From assembly GCA_003667245.1 (NCBI GenBank), contig RCNN01000567.1:1-34883 (forward strand): a DNA stretch of 34,883 bases. Direction: 5' to 3'. Below are positions 1-9,104 of this stretch, in pieces. The notes under the pieces were generated by a model. It saw nothing but the letters and a program-made list of their open reading frames with translations. It was not told where the DNA came from and made no database searches. Within the stretch, counting starts at the first letter, position 1. Each line of letters opens with the position of its first letter. This DNA is from Heterostelium multicystogenum (lineage: Eukaryota; Evosea; Eumycetozoa; Acytosteliales; Acytosteliaceae). Position numbers and translations under genes: made by a program.

Positions 1-966
1 CGTTGCTCGGCGTTCAGCGGGCTGTCGAGGGAGAGGGCGATCATCCCCAGCAGGCCGTTCAGCGGTGTACGGATTTCATGGCTCATGTTGGCCAGGAACG
101 CCGCCCGTGCCTGGGCCATGCCCAGGGCCGTCATCTTCGCCGCTTCCAGCTCGTCGTTCGAGAGCGTCAGCCGATGATTGATCGCCTTGAGCTCGGTGGT
201 GGCGTGCGGAGACGATGTCTTCCAGTTGGCCGAGGTATTCGGTCAGGCGATTTTCAGCATGCCGGCGTTGCTGGATTTCAGTCTCCATGTTTTCAAACTG
301 TTGGTTGGCGACGCTGACCAGTACGCCGATCTCGTCGTGCTCGTGCCCCGGCGGGCAGTCCAGGCGCTCGTGCTTGCGTGAGCTCAGCTCGCGGATAATG
401 CGCACCAGCGGCTTGGTCAGCATCACGTAGAAAAGCGCCAACAGAATGCCGGTGAGGATCAGGCTGCGGGCGAAGCCGTTGAGCAGGGTGATCTCGGCGC
501 GGTGCAGGAAGCGGCTGCCGAACGCGTAGGTGTCTACGTCAAGACGCAGTACACCGAGGGAATCGTTGGGCATGTGGGCGAGGTAGAGCCGATCTTCGAA
601 TTGGCGGTTGGCGCCAAACAGGAAGTCGCTGATGGGCCGGTAGGTGCTTTCCTTGCGCGGGCGATGGACATCGGCCAGCACCAAACCGTTGTTGTCGATC
701 AGTTGTGCATGGGTGATGGCGGGGGAGTGCAGCAGGCCCAGCGTCAGTTCCTGGGCCAGCTCGGCGTCGATGTTGTAGGCGATGCGCGAAGCCGGGTTAT
801 GGCTGATTTCAATCAGCGCACGTATTTCCCGGTTGATGGAAGCGTCTTCGCTGGCATAATCAATCCCAATCTGTATCAGGCTGAGCAAGGTTCCCAAGAC
901 GAATCCGACCAGCACTGTCAGTCTGGCTTGTTTATAAGACAAGCGGTGGGCGAACTTGATATCCAT
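1..966 (-). CDS. Membrane hybrid sensor histidine kinase, 5' part only (SagS-like)
   Basis: Only the N-terminal part lies in the window; the gene runs off the left edge. From the ATG at 966 the protein has a cytoplasmic stub, a first membrane helix (about residues 15-37), a periplasmic sensory region of about 150 residues, a second helix (about 180-200), a HAMP-like linker and coiled coil, then the histidine box [11 protein letters not shown] near the window edge. The frame breaks at about 200-206, where one C too many interrupts the step from the coiled coil (DIVSAR) to the [14 protein letters not shown] linker; removing it restores the kinase frame up to base 1. The layout fits SagS-type sensors that feed the Gac/HptB network, but the gene name is an inference. 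The start at 966 is preferred over the in-frame start at 1044 because the extension is non-conserved in character. Confidence 0.8.
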
Positions 967-1133
967 CGGGTGCTGTACCACTTTACGTTTCCTTTCGCCC
1001 GGCAAGCATAGCTGAACATCCACAGGCTCAAACTTGCCCGGCATGAATCGATTTTATTCGGTGCAGCCCTGCACGGTCTGCCTCAGGGTTGCCAATACGC
1101 CATCTTTTACAAGAACTTGCCAGAGGAATAGTC

Positions 1134-2024
1134 GTGGATTCTCGATTGAATGCCTTTCTTGAGCGTGCCGACGCGGTACTGGCTCGCCTGGAGCCCTTGT
1201 TGCCTGCCCCGCGCGAAGCCGTTGACTGGAACCATTGCCTGGCTGCCCGTTGGCAGCGCGAAGGTCGCAGCGGCTTTTTATTGCCACTGGAAGTCAGCCT
1301 GGATATGCGCCTGTCCGACCTGATCGGCGTGGATAAACAGCGCGAACAATTGGCCCGTAACACCCAACAGTTTCTCGACGGCCTGCCGGCCAACCATGCG
1401 CTGCTCTGGGGCTCGCGCGGCACCGGTAAATCGTCCATGGTGCGCGCCTTGCTGGCCCAGCACGCCAAGGCCGGGCTGCGCCTGATCGAGATCGAGCGCG
1501 ATCACCTGGCGGACCTGCCGCGGGTGGTCGAGCAACTGATCAAATTGCCACAACGCTTTGTGTTGTTCTGCGATGACCTGTCTTTCGAAGCCGGCGAGAG
1601 CGATTATCGTGTACTCAAGAGCGTACTCGACGGCTCCCTGGAGCAGGCGCCGGAAAACGTCCTGTTGTATGCCACCTCCAACCGTCGTCACCTGGTGCCC
1701 GAGAACCAGAGCGATAACGAGAACTGGAAGACCATAGACGGCGAGCTGCATCCCAACGAAGCGGTGGAGGACAAGATTGCCCTGTCTGACCGTTTCGGTT
1801 TGTGGCTGTCGTTTTACCCGTTCAATCAGGAGCACTTCCTGGATGTGGTCGAGCACTGGATCGGTGAGTTGGCGAGCAAGGCCGGTCTGCAGTGGCAACG
1901 CGATGAAGAGTTGGACATCCTCGCCGTGCGCTGGGCCACCGGGCGCGGTAATCGCAACGGCCGTTGTGCCTATCAGTTCGCCCGCTACTGGGTGGGCCTC
2001 AAGTTGTTGGAGCGTCAACCATGA
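1134..2024 (+). CDS. DUF815 family AAA+ ATP-binding protein
   Basis: A complete protein of about 296 residues. It has a Walker A motif, GSRGTGKSS, about one third of the way in, a Walker B-like stretch (FVLFCDDLSFE), and an arginine-containing ATSNRRHLVP segment of sensor type. This is the DUF815 group of stand-alone AAA+ proteins, whose role is not established. I chose the GTG at 1134 because a GAGG ribosome-binding site lies 8 bases upstream; an in-frame TTG at 1089 has none. The stop overlaps the ATG of the next gene by four bases (ATGA at 2021-2024), so the two are translationally coupled. It diverges from the sensor kinase gene across a 167-base gap. Confidence 0.85.
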   Translation: MDSRLNAFLERADAVLARLEPLLPAPREAVDWNHCLAARWQREGRSGFLLPLEVSLDMRLSDLIGVDKQREQLARNTQQFLDGLPANHALLWGSRGTGKSSMVRALLAQHAKAGLRLIEIERDHLADLPRVVEQLIKLPQRFVLFCDDLSFEAGESDYRVLKSVLDGSLEQAPENVLLYATSNRRHLVPENQSDNENWKTIDGELHPNEAVEDKIALSDRFGLWLSFYPFNQEHFLDVVEHWIGELASKAGLQWQRDEELDILAVRWATGRGNRNGRCAYQFARYWVGLKLLERQP

Positions 2025-2503
2025 TTGATTTGCAACAGGCTGGAACCGGCCTCGATGGCTACGCCATGCTGCATGCGCAGCTGGAATCGCTGTTGGCGGA
2101 TGAGCGGGATTTCATTGCCAATGCCGCGCAGTTTTCTGCGTTCCTGTTCAACCAGCTGGATGATTTGAACTGGGCAGGCTTCTACCTCAACCGCAATGAA
2201 GAGCTGGTGCTCGGGCCGTTCCAGGGGCAGATCGCCTGTGTGCGCATTCCGTTCGGTCGCGGTGTGTGCGGCGCGGCAGCGGCCTCGCGGCAAACCCAGC
2301 GGGTGGAAGACGTGCACGCATTCCCGGGGCATATCGCCTGTGACAGTGCGTCCAACAGCGAGTTGGTCGTCCCGTTGGTCAAGGACGGGCGCTTGATTGG
2401 TGTGCTCGACCTGGACAGCCCATCGCTGTCGCGGTTTACCCCGCAGGATCAGGCCGGCATCGAGCAGTTGGCGGCGATTTTCCTGCGGTTGACCGATTGT
2501 TGA
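2021..2503 (+). CDS. msrC: Free methionine-(R)-sulfoxide reductase (GAF domain)
   Basis: A 160-residue single GAF-domain protein. It reduces free methionine-R-sulfoxide to methionine in the cytoplasm. The three family cysteines are present at residues 73, 83 and 107, with the same spacing (10 and 24) as Cys84, Cys94 and Cys118 of the E. coli enzyme, in the contexts IACVRIPFG, GVCGAAA and HIACDSASNSE. The ATG overlaps the DUF815 ATPase stop by four bases, so the pair forms an operon. The frame is intact. The longer upstream frame from 1964 lies inside the ATPase gene and is rejected as the start. Confidence 0.9.
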   Translation: MIDLQQAGTGLDGYAMLHAQLESLLADERDFIANAAQFSAFLFNQLDDLNWAGFYLNRNEELVLGPFQGQIACVRIPFGRGVCGAAAASRQTQRVEDVHAFPGHIACDSASNSELVVPLVKDGRLIGVLDLDSPSLSRFTPQDQAGIEQLAAIFLRLTDC

Positions 2504-2515
2504 TGGGGTGAGTCT

Positions 2516-2547
2516 CCTGCAGGAGCGAGCAAGTTCGCTCCTGCAGG
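2516..2547. repeat. Perfect 13-bp inverted repeat between convergent genes
   Basis: The arms are 2516-2528 and 2535-2547 with a six-base loop. The arm sequence (CCTGCAGGAGCGA) resembles the GTAGGAGCGAG core of Pseudomonas REP elements. It sits exactly between the stop of msrC and the stop of rocS2, so it may act as a two-way terminator, although neither side has a T-run. Confidence 0.6.
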
Positions 2548-5500
2548 CTATCGACAGTCCAGCACGTCCAGTTGCATCTGCAGCATCCTCTCCAGCTCAA
2601 GCATGGATTTCTCTATTGCCTTGATGCCCGCCTCGATAACGTGTGGTGTCTCGCGTTCGCCACACGCCTGCTCCAACGCTTCGCATTGTCCGGACAAGGT
2701 ATCGGCCTGGATGATCCGGGCGGCGCCCTTGATCTTGTGGGCCTGGTCGATCAGGTCGCCGGGCGCGGCTTGCCGTGCCAGCATGGCCATCAGCTCGACC
2801 CGATCATTCCGGCTGCTGCTGAGCAACTCCTCGAGCAAACGCCGGCTCAACTGTGGGTCACCGCCCGTCATCGCGTCCAGGCTTTGCAGGGTAAACACGT
2901 TGCGGGTGGGCAGCGGATCGACCTGCGCCAGGTGCTGTTCCAGCGCAGTAAGACTGATGGGTTTGAACAGGCAGTCATTCATGCCGGCATCAAAGCAGCG
3001 TTGTTTCTCCTCGGGCTGCGCGTTGGCGGTGAAGCCGAGTATCACGCACGGGGTTTTCTGCTCGCGCTCCTCATACTCGCGAATGGAGTGACTCAATTCG
3101 TAGCCGTTCATGATCGGCATATTGCAGTCGGCAATGACCAGGTCGAAGTGTTCCTGGCGCCAGGCCTGGAACCCCGCAGCACCATGATGGGCCGCGGTGA
3201 ACTGATGCCCCAGGAACCCCAGTTGCTGGCACATCAGCAAGCGGTTGGCCGGATGGTCATCCACCACCAGCACGTTGAGTACTGGCGCCGGCGTGGCCGC
3301 GGCCGGTTCGAGCTTGTCTACGGCCTTGACCGGCGGCAGGCTGGTCATCTTCAGGCTGACGTGGACCTGGGTGCCTACCATGGGCACGCTGCTCAGGCTC
3401 AATTGCCCGCCCATCATGGCGCACAGGCTGCGACAGATCACCAGGCCAAGGCCGGCGCCGCTCCTGGCCAGGTGCCCGGAGTTGTCGGCCTGGGCGAACG
3501 GCTCGAACAGGCGTAGCTGGTCTTCGCGATTGATCCCGATGCCGGTGTCCTCCACTACCAGTTTCATCTCGATCTGTTGAGGTTGCCCGGTCGCCTTCAG
3601 CTGCACCTTGATCTTCACCTGCCCGCGTTCAGTGAACTTGATCGCATTGCTCACCAGGTTCGAGAGCACCTGCTTGAACCGCAGAGGGTCGATCAGTACG
3701 TCGGTATCCTCGACATCGGGGGTGAACTCCAGCACCAGGCTCAGGGTTTTCTGGCGCGCCAGGCCATCGAACACGCGGACCACCGACTCGATGATTTCGC
3801 GCAGGTTGACCCGCTCCGGGGCCAGGCTCAATCGACCGGACTCGATACGTGCAATGTCCAGAATGTCGCCGATCAACTCCAGCAGGTCCTTGGCCGAGTT
3901 GTAGGCGACCTCGATCGCAGGGCGATCAAGATGACCCTGATCGGCGCGCTTGAGTGTCAATTCCAGCATGCCAATGACGGCGTTCATCGGCGTGCGGATT
4001 TCGTGGCTCATGGTGGCCAGGAACGTGCTTTTCGCGCGATTGGCCTCGTCGGCGCGTTCCTTGGCGGCGCGCAGTTCGTCGAACAACTGGCGCCGTTCGC
4101 TGATATCGATCCAGCCGCCAATGATGCCCTGGACCTCGCCCACGGAGTCGCGGTAGGGGAGGATCCAGTGGTTAGATCGTGAGTTTCTTCCCGTGCACGT
4201 GCAGGGTGCGATCAAGGATCAACGGTTTACCCTCGGCCACTACCCGCTGGTAGTCGGCATGGTACTGCGCCGCCTCCGTCTCAAGGGCCATGCTCATCTG
4301 CGTGATGCTTTTTGCCGATGACGTCTTCACGCTTGATGTCGAACGTCTGCAGGTAGCTGTCGTTGCAGGTCTGCAGATAGCCGTTGTGGTCGCGTACGTA
4401 GATCGGATGGGGCGTTTCATTGACCAGCGCCCGCATGAACTCGAACTGGTCGTTAAGGGCGCGCTCGGCCAGTTTTCGGTGCTTGATCTGGCGCTGCAGG
4501 TAGCCGTTCCAGGCCAGGGAAATCAACAGCAGCAGCCCAGTGCCGATGATGATCTGGGCAATCAGGCGATGGTAATTGCGCCAGTAGCCATCGGACGCTG
4601 CGTTGTAGCCGCGCCAGCGGCTGTTGATCGCCGCCATCTCATCCGGGGCGATACTCAGCAGTGCCTTGTCCAGGATCGAACTCAGCTCCGTGGCGTGTCG
4701 GGACGTCGCCAGGGCAAACGTCGCAGGCAACGTGCCGATGCTGGAACTGATCTGCAGTTTGTCCTGGAATGCCGGAGAAGAAAGCAGGTAGTTGGCGATC
4801 ACCAAAGGGTTCACTGCGCCGTCGACTTGCCCCTGTGCCAGCAATTCCGATGCCTTGAAGGTATCCCCGGTTTCCACCAGGTTTATCTGGGCAAATGCCT
4901 GCTGCAGGAATTTTTCCAGCTGATTGCCCTGGGTAATCGCCAGGCGCTTGCCGGCCAGTTCTTGAAGGCTTGTGGGCGCGCCCGGCTCTTTACGGGTCAG
5001 TAATACGTAGGAGTTTTCCAGGTAGGGGCGGCTGAAGTTCAACTGGGACTCGCGCCCGGTACTGGGGGTAATTGCGCCGATGATGTCGGCTGCGCCGGTC
5101 TGCACCAGTTGCATCATGTTGGCGACGTCACGCACGTGTTGAATCTCGAAGCGCAGGCCGGTTCGCAGGCGGATCAGCTCCAGCACGTCGGCGGTGATGC
5201 CCCGGAAGTTGCCGTCGGTATCGAAGAACGTCAGGGGGCGAGGGTTTCATTGACCACCACCTTCACCACGGGGTTGTCCTTGAGCCAGCGCTCTTCGCGC
5301 AGGCTCAGTTGCAGCTTGCGGTCGGTCAGCAGAATGTCGCTGCCCGCACTCCAGCGCTTGGCGATGCTGTCACGCTCATAGGTTGATACGCCATCGAGCA
5401 CTGAGTCGATGATACTCAGGAGAATGGGTTGATCCTTGCGCAAGGCGAAGCTGAACCCGTGGGCCTCGTGCTTGCCGAAGTTGGCCATGCGGATATTTTT

Positions 5501-6193
5501 CAGGTAGCCCTTGTTGATCATGTAGTGAGTGGAAATGGTGTCGCCCAGGAATACGTCAGCCTGGTCGAATGCCACGGCATTCAAGGCATTTTGATAGGAC
5601 GGGTAGGCGTGGATGGTCGCCTTGGGGTACAGCGCCTGCACTTCGTCCATGGGCAGGTAATGGTAGACAAGACTCAGGCGTAGGCCGGCCAGGCCGTCGC
5701 CAAGGTCGCGGTTCTCACCTTCACGGGTCACCAGTACCGGCTGATCCACTGCGTAGGGCAGTGACAGGACGATGTCGGGATTCGCCGCTTCAAAACCGTT
5801 GGCAGACCCCAGAAAATCGATTTCGCCGTTTGCCAGCGCCTGGATCGCGGCTTCACGGGAGGAGTAGCGCAACACGGTGAGCGGTATCGCCAGTGTCCTG
5901 GCCAGCAGCCCGGCGTAATCGGCAGTCAGCCCTTCATAATCACGCCCGCTGGAGGTGATGTCGAAGGGCGGATAGTCGGGTGCAGAGGTGCCCAGTATCA
6001 GTTCCCGTTTGTTCTGCAGCCACTGGCGCTGTGTCTTGTTCAGGGGTGTGTCCAGTTGAACGGCACCGGCACGCCCCAGCAGGGCATATTGCTCGGGAAC
6101 AGTTTGTTCGGCAGGCACGGAAGTGCTGAGGCACACCCCGATACTCAATATGATTAGATAGTCCTTTAATCGCCTGGGCATCCGATTTCTCAC
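2548..6193 (-). CDS. rocS2: RocS2-like unorthodox sensor kinase (two SBP domains, PAS, HK, REC, Hpt); three frameshifts
   Basis: A BvgS/EvgS-type phosphorelay sensor of about 1214 residues once three breaks are counted. In order: signal peptide; two periplasmic bacterial extracellular solute-binding type 3 domains (about 40-270 and 275-520); one membrane helix (about 535-555); PAS; dimerisation domain with [10 protein letters not shown] (His near 730); ATPase domain (DTGIGI, GAGLGL); receiver with VVDDHP and the acceptor Asp in VIADCNMP (near 1021); and C-terminal Hpt with AHKIKGAAR (His near 1151). Breaks: a lost base in the G-run at 5234-5238, an extra base in the T-run at 4309-4313, and an extra base at 4172-4173. 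Net length is then divisible by three. The GTG start at 6193 overlaps the rocA2 stop by four bases (GTGA). Placement next to rocA2 and dgt matches PA3044-PA3045-PA3043 as I recall it. Confidence 0.85.
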
Positions 6194-6815
6194 ACTAGCG
6201 CGTTACGTTTTGCCATCTCGATAAGTTCTACCAAGGATTTGGCTTTCAGTTTTTGCATGAGCCTTTTTTTGTAAGTGCTGACGGTTTGTTGCTGAGAAAC
6301 ATGCCCTTGGCGATTTCCTTGTTTGTCCGGCCTTGGGCAAAAAGTTGTAATACCATGAGTTCACGATCGTTGACGACTTTGAACAGTTCAAGCTCTTCAT
6401 TGTTATCCGTTTCGTTAGTGCTGCCGTTAAGGGCCTGGCTCGGGAAGTAGTTGTAACCTGACAAGACCGCCCTGATGGCACTGAGCAGTTCGCTCAAGTC
6501 ACCTTCCTTGCACACATAGCCATCCGCGCCGGAGCGCATGCACCGGGTAGCAAAGAGCTTGGGGGTCTGGGCAGTGAGTATCAACGTCTTGGTCGGCGTA
6601 CTCATTGCGTTGAACCGGCACAGCACTTCCAGGCCATCGAGTTTCGGAATGCCGATATCAAGGATAATCAGGTCAGGCTGACACTCCTTGACCATTTGTA
6701 TCGCATCACAACCGTTATCGGCTTCTCCCACTACTTTATAGCCTTCGTGTTCTAACAACATCCGAATGGCAAGTCGGATGACGGGGTGGTCGTCAATAAT
6801 AAAAACTGAGTTCAT
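6190..6815 (-). CDS. rocA2: RocA2-like NarL/LuxR-family response regulator; one frameshift
   Basis: A BvgA/EvgA-type regulator of about 208 residues. The N-terminal receiver has FIIDDHP, the acceptor Asp in LIILDIGIP and a conserved KE near the end; the C-terminal helix-turn-helix follows (RELMVLQLFAQGRTNKEIA). The frame breaks near 6291 inside the recognition helix, where one base is missing; the correct frame then continues through a KKRLMQKL-like stretch to a TGA at 6190-6192. The start is the ATG at 6815, in front of MNSVFIIDDHP; an upstream in-frame start at 6851 adds only unconserved residues. It is co-transcribed with the sensor downstream. In P. aeruginosa the Roc systems act on fimbrial (cup) and efflux genes; which targets apply here cannot be read from the window. 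Confidence 0.87.
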
Positions 6816-6906
6816 GATCAAATTCCATACAGGCGCAAATAAAGTCGGCACATTAGCTCACATGGCAATGAAGGAGGATGAACTTGATGTGGAACAAACG
6901 TAAAAA

Positions 6907-6920
6907 CAAGAATAATCCTA
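6907..6920. promoter_or_regulatory. Imperfect palindrome upstream of rocA2, possible response-regulator box
   Basis: The plus strand reads CAAGAATAATCCTA, a partial inverted repeat about 92 bases upstream of the rocA2 start in an AT-rich gap. It resembles boxes bound by NarL/RcsB-type regulators. It is a candidate autoregulatory site only. Confidence 0.25.
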
Positions 6921-7065
6921 CATCAAAAAAAGCAAGGGATTACGCTCTGTGAGGTGTTTGTTGTTTGGGTGTAAGAGTTTTGCGTGGGTGGAATTTAAAA
7001 GTAACTGGTCGTGAGAGGGCAGCGTTATAAAGAGGCGTTTTCGGATTGCCCGGGTGTTTAACTTC

Positions 7066-7475
7066 CTACTTTTCTGTTGAGCGAGTAAGGCGTGATTGGC
7101 GTATGAGTTCATTCAGCTCAAGGTGGCTTAACGGCTTCGACAAATAGCCAAGTAATGGAAAGTTGCGTCGGGATGCCTGGGCCATCAGGTGTTCCAGTTC
7201 ATTGACGGGCAGGCCGCTGAGCAATATCGCGGACCTTATAAAAGCCTCTGCGGTTGGCAATTTTCAATCAACTCCAGCCCGGGCAAGTCGGGCAAACATT
7301 GATCACAGAGCAGAATATCGAATGGCACGTCGGTTTGTGTCATCAGCCGCATTGCCTGTTCTGCATTCTCGGCCAGTGCCAGGTCGTGGTAGCCATAGTT
7401 TCGTAGCAGGCATTGGGTGGCCAGCAATTGAAAGGGGTGATCCTCCACCAACAGGATGCGAAGTTGTTCGAGCAT
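7066..7475 (-). CDS. Stand-alone receiver-domain protein, RocR-like REC without EAL; one frameshift
   Basis: A single receiver domain of about 136 residues with no output domain. It shows the acidic pair in LLVEDHP (residues 11-12), the phosphoacceptor Asp near residue 58 in LLCDQCLPD, the Ser in ILLSG and the invariant Lys in YLSKP. The style of the ILLSG and YLSKP segments is closer to the receiver of RocR than to CheY. The frame breaks near 7260, where one base is missing between LELIEN and LPTAEAFIR. The ATG at 7475 is preferred to a TTG at 7499. It is on the same strand as rocA2, 250 bases upstream. Phosphorylation by the RocS2 Hpt domain is a reasonable inference, not something the sequence shows. 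Confidence 0.8.
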
Positions 7476-7674
7476 GGTTTTTTTCCATGGAATGGACAAG
7501 AGCCCTGAAGACGCTCCACCAGGGCGTGTAGTAAGAAGTTAATGGGCCCGCCAGCTATCGGGCGCAGGAGCAGGTCGAAAGACTGCGGTCAGGGCGCGCG
7601 ATTATTCATCGCGGCGGGGAAGAACTTCGATCAGGCCGCTCTGTTCCGTGCGTAGGGCGATTCTTTGAAAAGTC

Positions 7675-7695
7675 GCCCTGGCCATCAGCCAGGGC
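7675..7695 (-). terminator. Hairpin terminator after dgt
   Basis: An 8-bp perfect stem (GCCCTGGC/GCCAGGGC) with a five-base loop lies 7 bases past the dgt stop, followed on the minus strand by GACTTTTC. The T-run is short, so efficiency is uncertain. Confidence 0.5.
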
Positions 7696-7701
7696 TCCGA
7701 T

Positions 7702-9032
7702 TTATTGCGGGCTGGAGCGGCCGGTCATCTCGCGGGCCATCTCGCTGGCGTAGCTGTCAGTCATGCCGGCGATAAAGTCGATCATGCGCAGGAAGGACGC
7801 GTGCAATGACCAGGAGGGATCCGGGGCGCTATTGCCCAACAGGTCGAGGATGCGTCGGTTCTTGAACGACGGGGTGCGACCGCCATGTTGTTCCAGGGCC
7901 GCGCCGCAGAAGGCATTCAAGAGGATTTCCAGGGTGGTGTAGGCGCCGATCTCATGCAGGGTCTTGCGCTTGTCCTGGAAGATCTTCTTGCGGGCCATGT
8001 CCTTGGCATCCAGCACGCAGCGCTTGGCCGGGCCGTGCATATGTTCCACCAGGTCCCCCGGCAGGGTGCCGGCCAGCAGCGCGTCCTGTTGTTCGACGAA
8101 CGCCCGGGCCGCGGCGTTGGTCAGGTGTTCGATGGCCTTGCCTCGCAGGATCGCCAGCTTGCGTCGCCGGGAATCCAGCGGGCCGAGTTGCCGATAGGTT
8201 TGCGGCAAGTCGTCGCCCACCAGGTCCAGCAGCAGTGACTCGACCTCGGCGTATTCCAGCAGCTCCATTTCCAGGCCGTCTTCGAGGTCGATCAACGCGT
8301 AGCAGATATCGTCGGCCGCCTCCATCAGGTACACCAGCGGGTGCCGGGCCCAGCGTTGTTCTTCCAACTGCGGCAAGCCGAGCTTCTGGGCGATCTGCTC
8401 CAGGATCGGCAGTTCGCTCTGGTAGCAGCCGAACTTGTGTTTCTTGTAGCCCAGGGAGTCGGCGTGGCGGGCGGTCCAGGGGTATTTCAGGTAGGTGCCC
8501 AAGGTGGCGTAGGTCAGGCGGGTGCCACCATCAAACTGGTGGTATTCCAGTTGCGTGAGTACCCGGAAGCCCTGGGCATTGCCTTCGAAGTTGAGGAAGT
8601 CATTGCGTTCGGCGCTGCTCATGTCATCCAGCCAGCCACGGCTGAAGCTTGCTGGAACCAGTGCCGGATCGCGTCCTCGCCGGAATGGCCGAAGGGTGGG
8701 TTGCCGATGTCATGGGCCAGGCAGGCCGACTGCACCACCATGCCCAGGTCGCTCGGGTCGCACCAGTCGGGCAGGGCACTGCGGATGGTCTCGCCCACGC
8801 GCATGCCCAGGGATCGTCCCACGCAACTGACTTCCAGGGAGTGGGTCAGCCGGGTGTGGATGTGATCGTTGCTGGTCACCGGGTGCACTTGCGTCTTGCG
8901 GCCCAGGCGGCGAAACGCACCGGAAAAGATGATGCGGTCATGGTCTTTGTGAAACGGACTGCGCCCCAGTTCTTCCGGGCTGTGCAGGGGTTTTCCAAGG
9001 CGTTCGCGGGTAAGCAGGGTGGGCCAATCCAA
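7702..9032 (-). CDS. dgt: Deoxyguanosinetriphosphate triphosphohydrolase (dGTPase), HD domain; one frameshift
   Basis: Hydrolyses dGTP to deoxyguanosine and triphosphate in the cytoplasm. It is about 443 residues after one break. The N-terminal piece (8619-9032) carries [15 protein letters not shown], the metal-binding H in [10 protein letters not shown], and the HD motif in [17 protein letters not shown]. The C-terminal piece (7702-8650) begins with [12 protein letters not shown] and carries the conserved [16 protein letters not shown]. One base is missing near 8651, between the FQQA and [13 protein letters not shown] stretch; restoring it gives exactly 444 codons. The gene sits between the EAL phosphodiesterase and the roc2 genes, on the same strand. 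Confidence 0.9.
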
Positions 9033-9104
9033 GGCGGGTACTCTCCGTGCGGTGAATGACGGCTCCCAGCTTCCCGGTTCAGCCAGGCCTTCGCAAGCGA
9101 AAAA

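Noticed and set aside
4309..4313. Programmed frameshifting at the homopolymer in rocS2
   Set aside because: There is no stimulatory structure or pause signal that I can see, and similar breaks occur in about twenty unrelated genes.
6918..7112. A 64-codon minus-strand frame between the receiver and rocA2
   Set aside because: It begins inside the receiver gene in another frame, lacks a ribosome-binding site and has no conserved look.
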